DNA from: an uncultured Francisellaceae bacterium
GTDB taxonomy: Bacteria > Pseudomonadota > Gammaproteobacteria > UBA6186 > Azoamicaceae
NCBI GenBank assembly: GCA_903907935.1
Contig: CAIVQA010000078.1
Location: 1-42,620, forward strand
DNA: 42,620 bases
Direction: 5' to 3'
This document shows, piece by piece, positions 19,969-27,654 of the stretch. The translations under genes and the position numbers were made by a program. The notes under the pieces are model-generated. The model had not been told where the DNA came from and did no database searches. It saw nothing but the letters and a program-made list of their open reading frames with translations. Numbering within the stretch: position 1 is the first letter of the stretch; each line of letters starts with the position of its first letter.

Positions 19969-21300
19969 ATGCATATTCATATTTTAGGTATAGCCGGAAA
20001 ACTTATGGCTAGTTTAGCATTATTAGCTAAAGAATTAGGTTTTATAATAACAGGTCAAGATCAAAATATTTATCCACCAATGAGTGATCAGTTAGCTGCA
20101 GCCGGAATAACATTTACTGAAAAATATAACGTATCAGATTTACCGCAAGCGGATTTAATAGTGATAGGTAACGTGATGAGTCGTGGTATGCCTATTATTG
20201 AACATATTTTAGATCAAAGTTTACCATTTATGTCTAGTCCAGAATTTTTAGCTAAATTTGTTTTATCAAAACAACATGTATTAGCTGTAACTGGCACTCA
20301 TGGAAAAACTACTACTACTAGCATGTTGGCATGGATTTTACATTATGCTGGGTTAAATCCTGGATTTTTAATTGGAGGAGTAGCGAAAAATTTTAATTTA
20401 TCTGCCCTATTAGGAGCAGGAAATTTTTTTGTTATTGAAGGCGATGAATATGATTGTGCTTTTTTTGATAAACGATCTAAATTTATTCATTATCGTCCAA
20501 AAACTTTAATTATTAATAATATCGAGTTTGATCACGCTGATATTTTCCCAAATTTACAAGCAATAATATTACAATTTCATCATTTAATACGTTTAATTCC
20601 TAGTTCTGGTTCAATAATATTTAATGCTGATGATGATAATATTAAAGAGTTATTACAACAAGGATGTTGGACTAAAAAACAAGCGTTTTCTTTAAATGCT
20701 GCGTTAATAGATAATGAACAATTAGTTTTATTAAAACAGTTAAAAAATAAGTTACAATTGCCAGGTGAACATAATCTAATGAATGCTATGGCAGCTTGTT
20801 TAGCAGCCAAACAAGTTGGAGTAAGTTTTGATGTAGCAATTGAGGCAATGGCAAGTTTTAAAGGTGTAGTTAGACGTTTAGAATATAAGGGTTGTTATAG
20901 AGGAATTAAAATTTATGACGATTTTGCCCATCATCCTACGGCAATTAAAGCAACCATAAAAGCATTAATAGCTTCTCTTAATAGTGATCTTAAAAAACAT
21001 CCAATTGTTGCTGTAGTGGATTTAGGATCTAACACTATGAAACTAGGAGTTAATAATAAGGATTTAATTACAGCGGTAGGGGAGGCAGATCAATTATATT
21101 TATATGCTGATCCTAATAAAATTAATTGGGATCTTGAAAAATTATTCAACACTATTCAAAAACCAGGGAAAATTTGTACTAACATTAGTGAATTAATTGA
21201 TACTTTAGCTAATAAATCAAATATTGGTGATCATGTTTTATTTATGAGTAATGGTACTTTAGCTACAGCATCAGATCAATTAATTGCTGCACTTTGTTAA
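19969..21300 (+). CDS. mpl: UDP-MurNAc:L-Ala-gamma-D-Glu-meso-DAP ligase (murein recycling)
   Basis: Mpl attaches the tripeptide released from old peptidoglycan to UDP-N-acetylmuramic acid in the cytoplasm, using ATP. It belongs to the Mur ligase family. The N terminus (MHIHILGIAG, then YPPMS at 35-39) matches Mpl rather than MurC. The ATP-binding loop GTHGKTTTT lies at 109-117, with further Mur motifs IEGDEYD, NNIEFDHADIF and GEHNLMNAMAA. HHPTAIKAT lies in the C-terminal domain. The length (443) is close to the usual 450-460. AGGA about 10 nt before ATG gives a reasonable RBS. It is transcribed alone; the next gene starts about 190 bp later. Confidence 0.93.
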   Translation: MHIHILGIAGKLMASLALLAKELGFIITGQDQNIYPPMSDQLAAAGITFTEKYNVSDLPQADLIVIGNVMSRGMPIIEHILDQSLPFMSSPEFLAKFVLSKQHVLAVTGTHGKTTTTSMLAWILHYAGLNPGFLIGGVAKNFNLSALLGAGNFFVIEGDEYDCAFFDKRSKFIHYRPKTLIINNIEFDHADIFPNLQAIILQFHHLIRLIPSSGSIIFNADDDNIKELLQQGCWTKKQAFSLNAALIDNEQLVLLKQLKNKLQLPGEHNLMNAMAACLAAKQVGVSFDVAIEAMASFKGVVRRLEYKGCYRGIKIYDDFAHHPTAIKATIKALIASLNSDLKKHPIVAVVDLGSNTMKLGVNNKDLITAVGEADQLYLYADPNKINWDLEKLFNTIQKPGKICTNISELIDTLANKSNIGDHVLFMSNGTLATASDQLIAALC

Positions 21301-21491
21301 AGTCCTTTGTACACGACAAACCTATTTTTGCCATCTTTTGCAGTTGGACCGCTATTAGCGGTATATACCCTATATTTTGTTATTCATATAGTTGTAATAG
21401 CAAAATCTTACCATTCTACTTATTTATGAACTTTTTATTAATAGTATAGTCAAAATATTATGCCTATATTATTTAAAAGAGGAAAAGTCTT

Positions 21492-22709
21492 ATGCCTACA
21501 AAAAAAATTGAGATAAATGGTATACAAATTTCATCTGTATTAACAGTTGATAATTACAGTGCAATAGAAATTAAATTTACCAATGAACAAGATAAAAAAC
21601 AATTTTTACAACAATTGCGAGAACAAGTCCAAAAATACTATCCTGAACAAGAAGAATTTGTTGAAAATTTTTTATCTCAAGTAGTTGATGTGAATGGAGA
21701 TGAAACAAAATTACGTATTCTTCCATCCAAAGGCAAAGGACAACTTGGGACATATATTTCTGCAGATGGGCAATTATCAGTAAATTTTGGATCGTCAGCA
21801 ATAAGAAATGCTTTTGTTAATTTATTAGGTATTAATCATCAACATGCTGACACCAGGAGAACAAGACAACAAGCATTACACTTTGCGCTAAGTTCGTTAG
21901 CACCTATCTCTGAATATACACTGATTTCTGGAAAAATATCTAAATTACTTAATGGAGGCATTAAATTTAGTGATAATGTAAATGATAGAAAACAATGTCA
22001 AGAACTTATTGCTGGGCTTTTAAAGAAAAAGGGAATTAAAATTAAGCCTACCAGTATATTGGTCGATTATAATGATAATCCTAATGGCGATGGGTATTTA
22101 ATAGGAATTCCACGTGAATATTTAAAGGTTTTCAACAACATCATAAAAGAAGCTAAAGCAAGAGAACCACTTCATTCTTATAGAGCAAAACGTACACCAG
22201 CGCCTGCAGAAGTAAGAAAAATAGCATTACCACATAAGCAAGCTGATGGTTATTCAAAGTTACGTGCAAGATTAAGAGCCGTTGAAGAAGGTTTTAAATT
22301 TCCAGTTGTTGATAGAAGATATAATATACAACCACAAAATGCAATTTTTACTGGAATTACGACAATGATGGGAATACATCCCAATGACCTAATGGTTGTT
22401 GATGATATTAATAAGCCTGGTAAAAAGGTTCTTAAAATTAAATTTGATAATCCAGCTGATGCCGAGCTGTTTGCTAATAAAACAGCTTTTAGAAATCGTA
22501 ACGGTACACTTAATCGTCCACCAATGGAAGGTAATAACATGGTAGTTTTAGGAGAAGATAGAGCGAAATGGTTTTTTAAGAGAAATTTTAATTCAAACTC
22601 TGATGTAATAACAAATATAAATGCATTATTGGGCAAAACTTCTATAAAATTTGCACAACGTGTACAACCACCACCTAAAGTTCAAAAGCCAAGGTGGAGA
22701 AAAAGATAA
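21492..22709 (+). CDS. Unknown 405-aa protein with degenerate internal repeats
   Basis: I do not recognise this protein. It is soluble, with no signal peptide or membrane segment. It shows three loosely similar sections: one around 25-115 (AIEIKFTNEQDKKQFLQQL ... YISADGQLSVNF), one around 155-220 (GIKFSDNVNDRKQCQEL ... YLIGIPREYLKVFNNI) and one around 325-375 (VLKIKFDNPADAELFANK ... MVVLGEDRAKWFFKRNF). Each pairs an IKF...D...F helix-like stretch with a later strand and helix. The C terminus is basic and Pro-rich (PPPKVQKPRWRKR). AGAGGA before the ATG is a strong RBS. It has its own 190-bp upstream region. A secreted effector is possible given the DotA genes in the window, but no known signal was identified. 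Confidence 0.8.
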   Translation: MPTKKIEINGIQISSVLTVDNYSAIEIKFTNEQDKKQFLQQLREQVQKYYPEQEEFVENFLSQVVDVNGDETKLRILPSKGKGQLGTYISADGQLSVNFGSSAIRNAFVNLLGINHQHADTRRTRQQALHFALSSLAPISEYTLISGKISKLLNGGIKFSDNVNDRKQCQELIAGLLKKKGIKIKPTSILVDYNDNPNGDGYLIGIPREYLKVFNNIIKEAKAREPLHSYRAKRTPAPAEVRKIALPHKQADGYSKLRARLRAVEEGFKFPVVDRRYNIQPQNAIFTGITTMMGIHPNDLMVVDDINKPGKKVLKIKFDNPADAELFANKTAFRNRNGTLNRPPMEGNNMVVLGEDRAKWFFKRNFNSNSDVITNINALLGKTSIKFAQRVQPPPKVQKPRWRKR

Positions 22710-22732
22710 ATATTAAACTTAACCATTAAAAC

Positions 22733-23320
22733 TCAGAACTGAACCCGACAAGAATTAACTATTTTACAGAATAATTCCGCAGTTTTTTGGGTATCGTAAA
22801 TAGCCGAGTGGTGTTGTTTAGGATCAAAAAAGATTTTTGCGCGACGAGCTGCTTGTGCTAAGGCTGTTTGCCCATAAAATACTGCACTTAAGGTAGCAGT
22901 ATCGAAACTAGTAAATGCATGAAAAGGACTCTTTAGATTACACCGTTTAATAGCTGAGTTTAGAAAATGTAAGTCAAACCAAGAATTGTGCCCAATTAAT
23001 ACACATCTACTGCATCCTGCTGATTTTCTTATGTTTTCTACAAAACTAAAAATTTCTTGCAAAGCCTCTAGTTCTGTGACAGCAAATCTAAAAGGATGAG
23101 AAGGATCAATTTGATTAATAGTTAAGCTGTCTTTAGAAATATTCGAGCCATCAAATGGTATAATATGATGGTGTTTTAATTCGCCAGGGATTAAATCACC
23201 ATTTTCTTGCATTTCTAATGCTAATACTGCAATTTCTAGTAGGGCATCGTTATGCGGATCTAACCCACCTGTTTCTACATCTACTACAATTGGATAGAAC
23301 CCTCTAAAACGTTTTGCCAT
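22733..23320 (-). CDS. rnt: Ribonuclease T (DEDDh 3'-5' exoribonuclease)
   Basis: RNase T trims the 3' ends of tRNAs and other small stable RNAs. The DEDDh catalytic set is visible: D14 and E16 in VVDVETGG, D116 in GHNSWFDLHF, H171 and D176 in HHSAIYDTQKTA (numbered from the chosen start). RFRGFYP near the N terminus and the CKIVN C-terminal stretch are typical of the family. A longer frame begins at GTG 23362 (14 more residues). I prefer ATG 23320, because family homology begins right after it; neither start has a good RBS. The length (195 from ATG) is slightly below the usual 215. It converges on the 405-residue unknown gene, with 23 bp between stop codons. Confidence 0.92.
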   Translation of the reverse strand: MAKRFRGFYPIVVDVETGGLDPHNDALLEIAVLALEMQENGDLIPGELKHHHIIPFDGSNISKDSLTINQIDPSHPFRFAVTELEALQEIFSFVENIRKSAGCSRCVLIGHNSWFDLHFLNSAIKRCNLKSPFHAFTSFDTATLSAVFYGQTALAQAARRAKIFFDPKQHHSAIYDTQKTAELFCKIVNSCRVQF

Positions 23321-23452
23321 AGTTTTAGAGGGTTTTTTATTAATTATTGTTTCTTTGGTCACTTTTTTGAAACACCATTACTTAAATAATATTAGTAAAT
23401 TGCAATAGGATATTAACTGATTTTCTTAAGATAAACAACTTAAATACCCGTT

Positions 23453-23472
23453 CGGCGCCCAACTGGGCGCCG
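23453..23472. terminator. GC-rich hairpin after the coiled-coil gene
   Basis: CGGCGCCC (23453-23460) pairs with GGGCGCCG (23465-23472) around a 4-nt loop. It is conspicuously GC-rich in very AT-rich surroundings and lies just past the stop of the minus-strand coiled-coil gene. On that strand there is no good U-run after it, so termination is only likely, not shown. Confidence 0.4.
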
Positions 23473-23493
23473 GTGTTTTGGGTAAGAATAAAG

Positions 23494-24159
23494 TTAGATA
23501 GTAGGTGTAGTAGGGCGTGGAGAATTAGTTGATTCTGAGTGTTGTTCAACGGAATTAGAACTAACGCTAGATTCAGTGCTAATACTTAGTGGTTTAATTT
23601 TATGCTTAAAAACTTTTAGTTGTGATAGTATTTCTTTATTTTGTTTTTGATCAGCAAATACTTCTTGATTAAAATGAGAAATAAGACCTTCTAAGTGTTT
23701 TAAAAATTTATCTTTTTCTTTAGCACAATCGTAAGGATCTATTGTTTCTTTTATAGTGGTAATTTTAGATTGTATCGTTTTTAATTTATCAAATAAAGGA
23801 TCTAATTTTTGTTTGTAATCATTGTATTTAGACAGTACTTCGTTAACGATTTGTTGTAATTTACAAGTTTCTTCTTCGTTAAATTTACTATCTTTAATTG
23901 TGTTTAATATTTTATTTAGATGTTTTTCTGCTAAATCTAGACTATTTTTTAGTTTAGTTAATGGACCAGTTACTTCTTGTTTTTCTATTTTTGATATGGT
24001 TTTTAATTTTTCTTTAGTTGAAATTTCTTTTAACCCATCTTCTATATAGCTTATAGCATTAGAAAAAGTTGTAAATTGTTGATCTATTAATTTAGTAGTT
24101 TCGTCTAAATTAGCTTCTATTGTTTTAATTTTACCGATTAATGTAGCAATTTTACCCAT
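23494..24159 (-). CDS. Coiled-coil protein of unknown function, 221 aa
   Basis: I do not recognise the family. Residues 1-195 are Lys/Glu/Leu/Ile-rich and almost entirely helical, with heptad-like spacing (for example KIKTIEANLDETTKLI and KLKTIQSKITTIKETI). The last 25-30 residues are a disordered Ser/Thr/Pro tail (STESSVSSNSV ... TNSPRPTTPTI). No signal peptide or membrane segment is present. AGGAGA lies 5 nt before ATG but is buried in a 14-bp hairpin. The gene stands alone between a terminator and a GC-rich hairpin. Coiled coil plus a disordered tail is common in Dot/Icm effectors, so this is a candidate effector; a structural or polar-body role is equally open. Confidence 0.75.
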   Translation of the reverse strand: MGKIATLIGKIKTIEANLDETTKLIDQQFTTFSNAISYIEDGLKEISTKEKLKTISKIEKQEVTGPLTKLKNSLDLAEKHLNKILNTIKDSKFNEEETCKLQQIVNEVLSKYNDYKQKLDPLFDKLKTIQSKITTIKETIDPYDCAKEKDKFLKHLEGLISHFNQEVFADQKQNKEILSQLKVFKHKIKPLSISTESSVSSNSVEQHSESTNSPRPTTPTI

Positions 24160-24207
24160 AAAAATCTCCTATTTAATAATTTGAGTAAACGATAATAGGA
24201 GATTTTT
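24160..24207 (-). promoter_or_regulatory. Perfect 14-bp hairpin enclosing the RBS of the coiled-coil gene
   Basis: AAAAATCTCCTATT (24160-24173) and AATAGGAGATTTTT (24194-24207) are exact inverted complements around a 20-nt loop. In the minus-strand transcript the 3' arm contains the Shine-Dalgarno AGGAGA and ends directly at the start codon, so the folded RNA would hide the ribosome-binding site. On the plus strand it looks like a terminator followed by eight T. What switches it, if anything, is not visible. Confidence 0.55.
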
Positions 24208-24214
24208 TTTGTAA

Positions 24215-24243
24215 AAAAATCCTTAGTTTTACTAAGGATTTTT
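24215..24243 (-). terminator. Intrinsic terminator of the kdsD-lptCAB-hpf operon
   Basis: AAAAATCCTTAGT (24215-24227) pairs perfectly with ACTAAGGATTTTT (24231-24243) around a TTT loop. Read on the minus strand it is a 13-bp hairpin followed by a run of seven T. It lies downstream of hpf, beyond a foldback repeat, and 56 bp before the coiled-coil gene. The sequence is also close to a terminator on the plus strand. Confidence 0.7.
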
Positions 24244-24263
24244 ATGTTGTTTTTTTTAATATA

Positions 24264-24400
24264 CAATTACACTTGAAATTAAGGTACTCTAAAAAACAAG
24301 GAGTGTTGTTTGAGCCTCATAGTTTTTTGTTGTTCTATAATTTACGAAAGGCGAGTTTCACGACTTGTTTTTTAGAGTACCTTAATTTCAAGTGTAATTG
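24264..24400. repeat. Short foldback repeat, GTACTC family (copy 4)
   Basis: A perfect 37-bp inverted repeat: 24264-24300 and 24364-24400. Its inner half (GGTACTCTAAAAAACAAG, then GAGTGTTGTTTGAGC) is the same as in copy 1, but the outer half is different (CAATTACACTTGAAATTAA). Between the arms it keeps ACGAAAGGCGAGTTTCACG as in copy 1 and then jumps straight to the right arm, lacking the 72-bp GC-rich cassette. It lies just downstream of hpf. As RNA it would make a very long hairpin. Confidence 0.85.
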
Positions 24401-24412
24401 GTATAACCAATT

Positions 24413-24790
24413 TTATTCAGAATCTAGTTCAGTTTCATCATGATTATGATGAGAATGAGGGTGATTGTGTTCACCGTGAGTTTTTAAAGTTTCTTTATGT
24501 TTTACTATTTGGCGATCTAATTTATCTCTTAATTTTTGTAAAGAATCGTACATATCTTCGCTACTTGCTCGTGCAAAAATTGGTTCTTTTTTGCCGCATA
24601 AATTAAGTTCTGCTTCAGCTTGTTGCATATGTGGATGGGTACTACTATCGATTTTTAAAGTTACATGTACGGTGGTTATATGATCAAATTTATGTTGCAA
24701 TTTATGTATTATATTTTTTACTTTTGATTCTAGTGCTGGTGTAATTTCTACATGATGCCCAGAAATGGTAATAGTATTATTTGTATTCAT
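24413..24790 (-). CDS. hpf: Ribosome hibernation promoting factor with His-rich tail
   Basis: HPF binds the 30S decoding region and inactivates ribosomes in stationary phase. The 95-residue core has the family layout: an N-terminal strand ITISGHHVEITPALE, then VTLKID, AEAELNLCGK, FARASSEDMYDSLQKLRDKLDRQI and a basic end KHKET. The last 20 or so residues are His/acidic (HGEHNHPHSHHNH, then DETELDSE), longer than in E. coli HPF and possibly metal-binding. AAGGAG upstream of the ATG is a strong RBS. It is the last gene of the kdsD-lptC-lptA-lptB operon, 18 bp after lptB. In most relatives rpoN lies between them; it is absent here. Confidence 0.9.
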   Translation of the reverse strand: MNTNNTITISGHHVEITPALESKVKNIIHKLQHKFDHITTVHVTLKIDSSTHPHMQQAEAELNLCGKKEPIFARASSEDMYDSLQKLRDKLDRQIVKHKETLKTHGEHNHPHSHHNHDETELDSE

Positions 24791-24808
24791 AACTCTAACT
24801 CCTTGTGT

Positions 24809-25561
24809 TTAAACTTTAAATTCTTTACCTAAATATACTTCTTTTACCTCATGATTATTTATTATTTCGCTCATATTACCCTGAGCTATTATTTTTCCAT
24901 TACTCATTATATATGCCTGATCACAAATATCTAAAGTTTCTCTAACATTATGATCGGTTATTATGATCCCAATATCTTTTTTAGCTAAAGATAAAAGAAT
25001 TTTCTTAATTTCAGCTATTGTTATAGGATCAACCCCAGCAAATGGTTCATCTAATAAAATAAACTTTGGATTAGTAGCTAATGTTCTAGCAATTTCTAAT
25101 CTACGGCGTTCTCCGCCAGATAAGCTAATACCTGGGTTTTTTCTAAGATGGATTAAATTAAATTCTTTAAGAAAATCCTCTAGAAGTTCTTCTAGGGTTT
25201 TTTTATTATTATTTTTTTTAAATGCTATATCTAAATTATCCATTATTTGTAATATAGCCATAATATTATCTTCTACCGATAACTTACGGAATACCGATGG
25301 TTCTTGTGGTAAATAGCCAATACCTAATTTTGCTCGTTGATGTATAGGTAAAAAAGTTATTTCTTGATTATTTAACCAAATTGATCCAGATTCACATTTA
25401 GTTAATCCTAAAATCATGTAAAAACAAGAAGTTTTACCAGCTCCATTAGGGCCTAACAAACCTATAATAGAACCCTGTTTAAGCTCCATAGAGATATTGT
25501 TTACAATTTTACGTTTGTTATAATGTTTAGTTAAGTTTTTTATGGCTAATATGTTTTTCAT
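24809..25561 (-). CDS. lptB: LPS export ABC transporter ATPase
   Basis: LptB is the cytoplasmic ATPase that, with LptF and LptG (not in this window), pulls lipopolysaccharide from the inner membrane into the LptC-LptA bridge. All ABC motifs are present: Walker A GPNGAGKTS (37-45), Q-loop YLPQEPS (83-89), signature LSGGERRR (147-154), Walker B FILLDEPFAGVDP (167-179) and switch His TDHNVRET (202-209). The length (250) is slightly above the usual 240 because of an Asn/Lys-rich insertion around 115-121. It lies 14 bp after lptA. Confidence 0.95.
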   Translation of the reverse strand: MKNILAIKNLTKHYNKRKIVNNISMELKQGSIIGLLGPNGAGKTSCFYMILGLTKCESGSIWLNNQEITFLPIHQRAKLGIGYLPQEPSVFRKLSVEDNIMAILQIMDNLDIAFKKNNNKKTLEELLEDFLKEFNLIHLRKNPGISLSGGERRRLEIARTLATNPKFILLDEPFAGVDPITIAEIKKILLSLAKKDIGIIITDHNVRETLDICDQAYIMSNGKIIAQGNMSEIINNHEVKEVYLGKEFKV

Positions 25562-25575
25562 AATTTAAATAAACT

Positions 25576-26031
25576 TTATTTAGAACTTGGATGTATAATA
25601 ATAGTATTATTGTGGGCGGATGTTAATGTTTTTTGTTTTAAATAGTAGTTTAATTTAATACCCATAATATATTCATTATTATTAAAAATTTTAGCATTTT
25701 CAATTAAAATCATTTTTTCTAACTTTGGAAAATATTCTATTCTATTAGCTTCCCCGGTTGTTTTATTATAATTAAATTTTGTAGGGCTCCCAAGAGCTAT
25801 TATGGATTCAACCTTCCCATTTAAATCACGATAAATGGTAACTTGTTCTGCATATAAATATTTATCGTCTTTGTTAGCAACTACATTACCAGTATATACA
25901 GCAATTCCTCGTTTATCATCAAATTTTAATCGATCAGATTTAATATCTATATGTTCTGCTAGAGTTATATTACTTATTGTTAATAAAAACATTAATAATT
26001 TTAATTTATTTTTGATATTTAGTTGTAACAT
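25576..26031 (-). CDS. lptA: LPS transport periplasmic protein
   Basis: LptA forms the periplasmic bridge carrying LPS from LptC to the outer-membrane LptDE complex. An N-terminal signal peptide (LKLLMFLLTISNITLAE, cleavage probably after ALA-like LA at about 24-25) leads an OstA/LptA beta-jellyroll: IKSDRLKFDDKRGIAVYTGNV (positions about 30-50), YLYAEQVTIY and GEANRIEYFPKLEKMIL. The length of 151 is a little short of the usual 175-185. Its first 26 bp overlap the end of lptC, as in tightly coupled operons. The next gene is lptB. Confidence 0.9.
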   Translation of the reverse strand: MLQLNIKNKLKLLMFLLTISNITLAEHIDIKSDRLKFDDKRGIAVYTGNVVANKDDKYLYAEQVTIYRDLNGKVESIIALGSPTKFNYNKTTGEANRIEYFPKLEKMILIENAKIFNNNEYIMGIKLNYYLKQKTLTSAHNNTIIIHPSSK

Positions 26032-26584
26032 TTTTGTGTAATTCTAATTGATTATGTTTTAGATCAGCATTCATACCAATGCCAGTTATTAATAACCCTG
26101 TTCTAGATATGGATACTTCTTTTGTGGTAGTTGCTAGTTCAGTGGTAGGGTTAAATTCTAAATAAGAAGTAGAGAGAGAAAATCCAGGGTTTTCTTTAGT
26201 AATATGTTTTTGTTTAATCCCAACATTATGGGATAATTTTATAAGATCTATTTTATCACTTAAAGATCTACTTTTATGCATAAGATGTCCTAGATCAGCA
26301 CTAATATTATATACATAACCGGTAGGTTTATAAACAATAACATTTGGGTGTTTAATAATAGAATATTGATGTTCTGGAAAAAATTGCCACGATTCTGCAG
26401 TCATAGAATTTTTTATGGTGCCTTGTTCGTCATAATTATTTATGTGTATTTTGTGCATGTATTCCTGAGTTTCAGAGATAGTTATTTTTTTATTATATTC
26501 TTTGGTTTGTAATTTTACTAAAATAACTAGAGAAGCTACTATTAATGTTAAAAAAATTAAAGTTGAAAAAATTGTTCTTTGCAT
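26006..26584 (-). CDS. lptC: LPS export protein, inner-membrane anchored
   Basis: LptC links the LptBFG transporter to LptA. One N-terminal membrane segment (FSTLIFLTLIVASLVILV, about 5-22) is followed by a periplasmic domain typical of the family: Glu/Asp-rich strands such as IHINNYDEQGTIKNSMTAESWQFFPEHQY with later ISADLGHLMHKS, DLIKLSHNV and LSTSYLEFNPTTELATT. The length of 192 is normal. It lies 14 bp after kdsD. The end overlaps lptA. Confidence 0.88.
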   Translation of the reverse strand: MQRTIFSTLIFLTLIVASLVILVKLQTKEYNKKITISETQEYMHKIHINNYDEQGTIKNSMTAESWQFFPEHQYSIIKHPNVIVYKPTGYVYNISADLGHLMHKSRSLSDKIDLIKLSHNVGIKQKHITKENPGFSLSTSYLEFNPTTELATTTKEVSISRTGLLITGIGMNADLKHNQLELHKNVTTKYQK

Positions 26585-26598
26585 TTACTACCTAACCT

Positions 26599-27585
26599 TT
26601 ATAAAATTCCTGCTTTTAATAAGTCATGCATATTAAAAATACCAATAATTTCCCCATGTTGTATAACAGGTAATGAAAAAATTTTATTATTTTCCATAAT
26701 AGCTATCGCCTCCATAGCTAATGAGTCTGGACCAATTGATTTAAATTTTTTAGTCATTACATCTATTAATTTTATATTATTAATATCTAAACGTTGATCT
26801 ATTATCCTTCTTAAATCTCCATCACTAAAAACTCCAACAATGTTTTTAGTGTTTTTGCTATCAGTTACTGCAATTAAACCAAAACATTTTTTAGACATTT
26901 CAACAACAGCGTCTAACAAGCTAGTACCTTGATAGGCTATAGGAATTTTGTCTCCAACATGCATTAGATCGGATATTTTTAATAGTAAACGTTTACCTAA
27001 TCTACCTCCGGGATGATAGCATGCAAAATCTTTATGATTAAAATCTCTAGCTTGTAATAAACTAATAGCTAATGCATCGCCGATAGCAAGAGCACTAGTT
27101 GTGCTAGTAGTTGGAGCTAAATTTAATGGACAGGCTTCTTGCTTAATATTAACTAAAATATGAAAATCAGAATATTTAGCTATTTTAGAATTTGCATTAC
27201 TAGTTATAGCAATTATTTTAGTAGAAAACCTCTTTAGCATGGGTAATATTGTTAATAATTCTTCAGTTTCCCCAGAATTAGAAAAAATTAGAATTAAATC
27301 TTGTTCGCTAATCATCCCGAGATCCCCGTGGGATGCTTCGGCTGGGTGGATAAAGAAAGATGGGGTACCGGTGCTAGCTAAGGTCGCAGCAATTTTTCTA
27401 GCTATGTGACCAGATTTTCCCATGCCGGTAACAATTACTTTACCCTTACAAGCTAAAATTAATTCGCAAATATTATTGAAATTTTGATCTAAACTATGAA
27501 CTAAATCTTCTATGGCCTTAGCTTCTAGCGTTAATACTTGTTTAGCAATAGATATAAAATCAGTTTTTACCTTTGTTGTTGCCAT
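26599..27585 (-). CDS. kdsD: D-arabinose 5-phosphate isomerase
   Basis: KdsD converts ribulose 5-phosphate to arabinose 5-phosphate, the precursor of the LPS sugar Kdo. The N-terminal SIS domain has GMGKSGH (54-60), the loop FFIHPAEASHGDLGM (77-91), FSNSGETEE (101-109) and APTTSTTSALAIGDALA (157-173), with HPGGRLGK (191-198) at its end. Two CBS domains follow (about 205-328), ending in IIGIFNMHDLLKAGI. The length (328) matches the family. It is the first gene of the LPS operon and diverges from the DUF945 gene. kdsC, which usually follows it, is missing. Confidence 0.94.
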   Translation of the reverse strand: MATTKVKTDFISIAKQVLTLEAKAIEDLVHSLDQNFNNICELILACKGKVIVTGMGKSGHIARKIAATLASTGTPSFFIHPAEASHGDLGMISEQDLILIFSNSGETEELLTILPMLKRFSTKIIAITSNANSKIAKYSDFHILVNIKQEACPLNLAPTTSTTSALAIGDALAISLLQARDFNHKDFACYHPGGRLGKRLLLKISDLMHVGDKIPIAYQGTSLLDAVVEMSKKCFGLIAVTDSKNTKNIVGVFSDGDLRRIIDQRLDINNIKLIDVMTKKFKSIGPDSLAMEAIAIMENNKIFSLPVIQHGEIIGIFNMHDLLKAGIL

Positions 27586-27654
27586 TAAACTTACCTATGT
27601 TAGCCACCAAAATTGTCAATAATTTAATTTTTTTAAATATATTATAATATTTCT

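Noticed and set aside
20580..20810. Minus-strand frame inside mpl
   Set aside because: It lies wholly within a well-supported Mur-ligase gene and has no recognisable features.
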